In this document: one piece after another, positions 60,201-64,000 of the stretch
Layout of the letters: every line of letters begins with the position of its first letter
Position numbering within the stretch: the stretch's first letter is position 1
NCBI GenBank assembly: GCA_021442155.1
Contig: CM038221.1
Location: 30,285,906 to 30,349,905, forward strand
DNA from: Cymbidium sinense
Lineage: Eukaryota > Streptophyta > Magnoliopsida > Asparagales > Orchidaceae
DNA length: 64,000 nt
Reading direction: 5' to 3'
The notes under the pieces: generated by a model
What the model was told of the DNA's origin: nothing
Databases searched by the model: none
The model's input: the letters and a program-made list of their open reading frames with translations, nothing else
Position numbers and translations under genes: made by a program

Positions 60201-62160
60201 TTAGGGAAAAGATAGAGGATGAGTATAGGGTTAACATGTAAGCACATTATGTCTGAGCTTTTACATTTTAGCATTCATTGACCCATCTCTAGCATTTCTA
60301 TTCATTTTTTTTTCCACCTTGTAATGAAGGATCCTCGATAATCTTCCACTGGTTGTGCCTATCAAAAGGCTTGACCAAGATTCTTCAACGGTTTATCAGC
60401 AGGGCTTCCATGTCGGAGTCAAAGGCCAATATACTGGGGTAATTATATATGTGACATCTAAAACCTTAAGTACTGTGATCTTCAGGAACCCAAAGAATGG
60501 TTGTTTATACACAATTGATAACTCCTTTTGCAGAGCAAGGAGGAGAAGCACTTTATCCACAATCATTTATCTTTTCTTGTAAAATACCACAAAGATGAGC
60601 AAACTGACTTTGCGAGGATAGTTGGCTTTGAAGTAAAACCCTTCAGGTTTTATTCTCATTCTCAAACCCTTTCCATCTCAGATTTTTTTTTTTTTTTTTT
60701 TTGGAATTTACATATTAATTTGGTGCAGTGTGAAGCATGTATACGAAGGAAATTGGAATGGTGACAAAACTCGCCTGACGACATGTGACCCTCATACAAA
60801 ACGCACAGTTTCTAACTCCGATAACCCACAAGAGGTGGAGGAGAACAAAGATATTATATTCACATATGATGTTGAGTTTCAGGTTAGTAATCACATGTAT
60901 TGGAAAATTTGTGCTATAGTTTCTAGAGCACTGATAATTTCAAAGAGGCTAGTAATCCACTGACAAGATTTTGATGCATTACTTGTCCCTTCTTGTCTGT
61001 TAGGAGAGTGAAATCAAGTGGGCTTCTCGTTGGGATTCATACCTTCTTATGTCTGATGACCAAATTCACTGGTTTTCCATTGTCAATTCTCTGATGATTG
61101 TCCTTTTCCTGTCTGGCATGGTAGCCATGATCATGCTACGAACCCTCTATAGGGATATATCAAAGTACAATCAGCTAGAAACTCAAGAAGAGGCTCAAGA
61201 AGAAACGGGATGGAAGCTTCTCCATGGAGATGTCTTTAGACCTCCAACTAATTCCGACTTACTCTGCGTGTATGTTGGAACAGGAGTCCAGTTCTTTGGC
61301 ATGCTTCTTGTAACAATGATTTTTGCTGTTCTTGGCTTCCTTTCACCATCAAATCGAGGAGGATTGATGAGTGCCATGCTTCTACTCTGGGTCTTCATGG
61401 GCATCTTCGCCGGGTATTCCTCAGCACAGTTGTACAAGAAGTTCAAGGGTTCAGAATGGAAGAAAATTGCCCTGCGGACAGCATTTATGTTCCCTGGAAT
61501 TATATTTGCCATATTCTTTGTGTTGAACGCTATCATATGGGGTGAAAAATCATCTGGTGCTGTGCCCTTCACCACCATGTTTGCTCTCGTCCTGCTGTGG
61601 TTCGGTATCTCGGTGCCTCTTGTCTTTGTCGGTGCTTACGTCGGATCCAAGAAACTGCCATCGAGGATCCTGTCAAAACCAACAAGATTCCCAGGCAGAT
61701 CCCCGAACAGGCATGGTATATGAATCCACTCTTCTCGATACTGATCGGAGGAATCCTTCCATTTGGAGCAGTTTTTATTGAGCTCTTCTTCATTCTGACC
61801 TCGATTTGGCTTCAGCAGTTCTACTACCTATTTGGCTTTCTTTTCCTCGTTTTCATCATCCTAATCGTCACCTGCGCCGAGATCACAATCGTGCTATGCT
61901 ACTTCCAGCTCTGCAGCGAAGATTACTTGTGGTGGTGGAGATCCTACCTCACTTCAGGTTCTTCTGCACTCTACCTGTTCCTCTATGCCTCTTTTTACTT
62001 CTTCACCAAACTGGAGATTACAAAACTTGTGTCTGGCATTCTGTACTTCGGTTACATGCTTATTGCTTCCTATGCCTTTTTTGTGTTAACTGGCACCATT
62101 GGTTTCTATGCCTGCTTCTGGTTTACAAGGCTGATCTATTCATCAGTTAAGATTGATTAA
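49681..62160 (+). CDS. TM9SF: Transmembrane 9 superfamily member (EMP70 family), seven exons, frame break in last exon
   Basis: Joined exons: 49,681-49,797, 59,857-60,021, 60,128-60,237, 60,330-60,438, 60,534-60,646, 60,729-60,882 and 61,004-62,160. All introns are GT-AG and the phases agree. The product would be a Golgi/endosomal multispanning protein. Seen in order: an N-terminal signal peptide ending near VVRGNG, the family hallmark GFYLPGVAP, a lumenal domain with [12 protein letters not shown], then nine membrane spans beginning near [11 protein letters not shown], the cytosolic [20 protein letters not shown] loop, and a C-terminal KID, the KXD/E signal that plant TMN proteins use for COPI-dependent Golgi retention. 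The coding length is 1,925 bases, one short of 642 codons: a single base is missing near 61,655. As given, the frame ends at 61,723 after 495 residues and loses spans 6-9. With one added base the family's full length (~641 residues) is reached. It is closest to the plant TMN8/TMN9 group by memory; family certain, subgroup not. Confidence 0.93.
50273..50516. mobile_element. MITE-like element in intron 1
   Basis: The left end GGGAATTGTTTGGTTGC and the reverse complement of the right end, GGGATTGCATGGTTGG, align well allowing one gap. The length is 244 bp with no open frame. The end sequence resembles that of the element at 35,903-36,284. A target duplication was not resolved. Confidence 0.5.
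50536..50543 (+). repeat. 8-bp target site duplication, left
   Basis: GTTATGAG lies immediately before CAGGGGCGG and is repeated exactly at 53,278-53,285. Confidence 0.65.
51105..51345 (+). repeat. ~65-bp tandem repeats with (AT)n in the hAT-like element
   Basis: AAATAAAGGCACACAGTCGG-like words followed by CCTTA and an A-rich run recur about four times (near 51,115, 51,168, 51,223 and 51,298). A 47-bp (AT)n run at 51,248-51,294 splits the third and fourth. Confidence 0.75.
52710..53175 (+). repeat. Subterminal repeats of the hAT-like element
   Basis: GGGATTTAGACAAGTAGAAG occurs near 52,710, 52,871 and 52,991, with degenerate copies near 53,081 and 53,157. Each is followed by GGAGGAGGGTGGGA-like and GAGGGTTACCTTCGCGAG-like words. 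Subterminal repeat arrays are common binding regions for hAT transposases. Confidence 0.75.
53278..53285 (+). repeat. 8-bp target site duplication, right
   Basis: GTTATGAG, identical to 50,536-50,543. Confidence 0.65.
53740..54320 (+). pseudogene. 5'-truncated RTE-type LINE, reverse transcriptase C-terminal end
   Basis: The plus strand translates, with stops and frame changes, into the C-terminal part of plant LINE reverse transcriptase: [64 protein letters not shown]. It ends TAGTAGGATGAAGGC followed by (TTG)n at 54,306-54,320, the simple-repeat tail typical of plant RTE-clade LINEs. It is heavily mutated and cannot be active. Confidence 0.8.
54321..56654. other. Intron DNA, nothing recognised
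   Basis: AT-rich sequence with several short frames (55,479, 55,971, 56,310) lacking recognisable domains. These are rich in Leu, Phe and Ser from T-rich DNA and are not called. Confidence 0.5.
56655..58165 (+). pseudogene. Degenerate Ty1/copia pol (integrase to reverse transcriptase)
   Basis: Pieces of copia polyprotein follow in the right order on the plus strand with many stops and shifts. First comes the integrase end: [11 protein letters not shown] (56,690), [13 protein letters not shown] (56,745), [16 protein letters not shown] (56,895), [13 protein letters not shown] (57,128). After a linker with LRVYSRRN (57,330) comes reverse transcriptase: [13 protein letters not shown] (57,650), [16 protein letters not shown] (57,842), [15 protein letters not shown] (57,967) and the catalytic YVDD at 58,097-58,108, within VYVDDIIV. 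No LTRs, gag or RNase H were found. It is an old, internally eroded insertion in the gene's own orientation. Confidence 0.85.
58166..59120. other. Intron DNA, nothing recognised
   Basis: AT-rich sequence without a recognised gene or element. Confidence 0.5.
59125..59483 (+). pseudogene. Second truncated RTE-type LINE tail
   Basis: The frame [20 protein letters not shown] (from 59,128), then [11 protein letters not shown], matches the end of the same LINE family as 53,740-54,320. The copy ends in GGATAAAGTCTCG followed by a short (TTG)n at 59,473-59,481. It is shorter than the first copy and independently mutated. Confidence 0.75.
59857..60021 (+). other. TM9SF: TM9SF exon 2
   Basis: The exon has 55 codons, phase 0 at both ends, acceptor GGCTGCAG and donor GTAAGT. 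It encodes [20 protein letters not shown] and the conserved [18 protein letters not shown]. The first residue is Lys where the family has Gly (usual FxKGD). Confidence 0.92.
60128..60237 (+). other. TM9SF: TM9SF exon 3
   Basis: 110 bases, acceptor CCTCCAG, donor GTAAGC, ending after two bases of the Met codon in VNM|ILDN. It encodes [15 protein letters not shown] and [10 protein letters not shown]. Confidence 0.92.
60330..60438 (+). other. TM9SF: TM9SF exon 4
   Basis: 109 bases, acceptor TAATGAAG (weak pyrimidine tract just upstream is a T-run), donor GTAATT. It encodes [16 protein letters not shown] and [12 protein letters not shown]. Confidence 0.92.
60534..60646 (+). other. TM9SF: TM9SF exon 5
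   Basis: 113 bases, acceptor CTTTTGCAG, donor GTTTTA (weak). It encodes [19 protein letters not shown] and [11 protein letters not shown], ending two bases into the Ser codon. Confidence 0.92.
60729..60882 (+). other. TM9SF: TM9SF exon 6
   Basis: 154 bases, acceptor TTGGTGCAG, donor GTTAGT. It encodes [25 protein letters not shown] and [10 protein letters not shown]. Confidence 0.92.
61004..62160 (+). other. TM9SF: TM9SF exon 7 (all membrane spans, with frame break)
   Basis: Acceptor TCTGTTAG. The frame runs from [20 protein letters not shown] through spans 1-5 to GAYVGSKK at 61,654. The conserved continuation [20 protein letters not shown] then appears in another frame from 61,657, followed by spans 6-9 and SSVKID with a TAA stop at 62,158. 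The sequence AAACTGCC would fit the family as AAACCTGCC (Lys-Pro-Ala), so one C appears to be missing. Confidence 0.92.
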
Positions 62161-62570
62161 TTTTCTAGGCTTTCTGGAGGACCTGAGTGGAAGAACGAGT
62201 GTCATCTTCTATCTTACCATGGTTTATTTTTGTTAACTCTTCATGTCTGGCTTATATGGCTATAGTTTTGAATTCAGTGGATTTTTACTTAAAATGTGAT
62301 TCCATTGATGTAATCAAATCACCTTTCAGCATTTTGATTTGTAGGATGGATTGCTATGATTCATGTGTTTTAGTCCAAATTATTTTTTTTAGTGATTAAG
62401 GAGAATGATTACAATATCGAATTTTACCAAAGTAATTTTTCTTGATTATGTGTGTGCATCTTTTGGTTCTAAGAAATTCTTTTATTAACAGTATTTGAAT
62501 ATTTGGAATAACCATTTTAATTATTTTATTATTCTATTATTGTATGTTTGCACATAAAATTATTTAGGAA
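62161..62570 (+). other. TM9SF: Probable 3' UTR of the TM9SF gene
   Basis: The sequence follows the TAA stop. No canonical AATAAA signal was found near the stop, and the polyadenylation site is not placed. The 70-codon open frame at 62,187 is not called. Confidence 0.4.
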
Positions 62571-62576
62571 GATTCA

Positions 62577-62935
62577 CTTGCATATCACATAATTTTTACA
62601 TACTTATATATTTAACATCTAAAGTTTAATATTTACTTATGTAGCATTTGTTCATGTATAAAAAAGTATATTTTAGTCTAGAAAATTAATGATAAATGAA
62701 ATTTTTGATGTGATATTAAAGATTTAGATGTTAAATATATAAATATATAAGAATTGTGTGACATATATGTAAATGCCCTAATTATTTACTTATGTAGCAT
62801 TTTTTCAATGTATAAAAAAGTATATTTTAGTTTAGAAAATTAATGATAATGATATTTTTAGATGTGATATTAAAGATTTAGATGTTAAATATATAAATAT
62901 ATAAAATTGTGTAGCATATAAATACCTCAATTATT
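62577..62935. repeat. Foldback repeat and partial second copy
   Basis: The left arm (62,579-62,624, CATATCACATAATTTTTACA to TTTAACATCTAAA) is the reverse complement, with small changes, of the right arm (62,722-62,770, TTTAGATGTTAAATATATAA to GACATATATG). The interior TAGCATTTGTTCATGTATAA recurs at 62,798 and the right arm recurs at 62,876-62,920, so the inner part is duplicated about 155 bp later. It looks like a small AT-rich foldback or MITE. Confidence 0.6.
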
Positions 62936-64000
62936 TTCGAGGAAGAGAATTGAGACTGCCAAATCCCCGCTGATTTGGACTGTGGTTTGATAGCCATTCA
63001 AGATGAAATTAAAGGCTGAGATGTCGTGGTTATGGAAAATTCTATTTGAATCTACAAATTGAATTAGGTATTTGATTGTTTAAAATCCCCTTGTTATTTG
63101 GTGTGGGGGATTTGAATAATGGCTTATTTACTCTGTGGTTTAATAAGATGGGAAAGAGAAGGCTATGTTGTTGATAGTGGCATATAGTGGCTTCTTTCCT
63201 AAAATTTTGTATATAAGGTTCTGGAATTGTATGGTTTGAATTTATTTTTTGAAAAACTGTTTGGTGTGTTGTTCTTTAAAATATTAATGCAACACTCTGG
63301 AAACACTAATGTATGATCTAGATAACTACAATAGAATAAAATTATAATGCAATATATTTGTAGTATTAATTCAAAGTATTATGTAGTAATAAAAGAAAAT
63401 AATATATTTGCAATATTTTTAAGTGAGCGTGCTTACAGTCAAACAATGGAAAGTGCATTGTCATGTTAGGCATGCCCAAAAATGAATAAAAGCAAATTCT
63501 CTCACATAATTAATTAAATATTTTTAAGAGAAATTTTCAATTTTGTATTATGGATAATAATAGCATCATAAATGAACTGGTGAAATTTTTGGCAATGTGG
63601 CTTAAGCGGTTTGGGCAATTGAAACATTTTTCTCTATTTTACTTTGAAAAAAATTTTAACAGGCCACGAATTCAACACTTTTTCATCAGTATTTAAATAG
63701 AAAAAAATAATACTTTTTATGAAGTTAAAATAGAAAAAAATAAACAATTAATGGGAGTGATAGAATAATAGAGTCCATGCGTGTAACCATATTTTGATCT
63801 TGAGCACTAAAAATATCTTGGAGGGTATCATGACTATATTTGATAGATAACCTATAATTTGCTGAATTTTTATTTTCACTCTCCTTTATCGGGCAAAACA
63901 TGGAGATGAGCTAATTTTAAATAAATTTTTATTAAATAGATTTTAAGTTTTCATTAAAATCATATATTTTCAGATAAATAGCAAAAATATTATAATAAAA
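62936..64000. other. AT-rich 3' flanking DNA, nothing recognised
   Basis: No coding exon, RNA gene or classifiable repeat was recognised to the end of the window. Confidence 0.5.

Noticed and set aside
61195..61578. 127-codon minus-strand frame over the TM9SF exon
   Set aside because: It is an antisense shadow of the conserved exon 7.
61640..61670. Programmed ribosomal frameshift in TM9SF
   Set aside because: A -1 shift would be needed, but the zero-frame context TCC AAG AAA CTG is not a canonical X-XXY-YYZ slippery site and the family has no known frameshifting. A missing base is the simpler reading.
61600..61723. A small intron to explain the frame change in exon 7
   Set aside because: Conserved protein sequence is continuous on both sides with at most one residue uncertain, so there is no room for an intron.

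Overview
This is nuclear DNA of a flowering plant. It is AT-rich, has almost no protein-coding content over most of its length, and is packed with retrotransposon and DNA-transposon remains. The only intact-looking gene is an intron-containing endomembrane gene whose protein reads as a plant transmembrane-9 superfamily member (TM9SF/TMN, EMP70 family). The species cannot be fixed from the sequence. No bacterial features, rRNA, convincing tRNA or CRISPR array were seen.

Layout. (1) 1-34,260: a cluster of long non-coding repeat units (here called R0-R5). R1-R3 lie head to tail at about 6-6.7 kb per unit. A partial fourth unit (R4) follows an unrelated ~310-bp tandem array at 21,200-23,722. The last unit (R5) is inverted. 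Each unit has an AT-rich part, a short GC-rich island, a stretch dense in GGTCAA/TTGACC words and, in several units, ~180-bp tandem repeats. No polyprotein was recognised, so the family is best described as a large non-autonomous element or long satellite-like repeat. (2) 34,261-41,026: AT-rich intergenic DNA with a MITE-like element and the 3' end of a Ty3/gypsy-like element. (3) 41,027-49,060: a compound region with four copies of an LTR-like sequence of about 0.9-1.1 kb, each with a TATA box. Three face minus and one faces plus, the last two forming an inverted pair. GC-rich minisatellites and an 87-bp satellite lie between them. (4) 49,681-62,160: the TM9SF gene on the plus strand, seven exons. 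Intron 1 is about 10 kb and carries a hAT-like element with a perfect 8-bp target duplication, a MITE, a degenerate Ty1/copia pol and two truncated RTE-type LINE tails. (5) 62,161-64,000: 3' flank with a small foldback repeat.

Main points. The last TM9SF exon has a one-base frame break at about 61,655. The conserved protein continues in another frame to its normal KID end, so this is either an inactivating deletion that removes the last four membrane spans or a sequence error. The most unusual structure is the 34-kb tandem-plus-inverted array of non-coding units, with ~180-bp sub-repeats and GC islands. All repeat relationships were judged by eye; no identities were computed.
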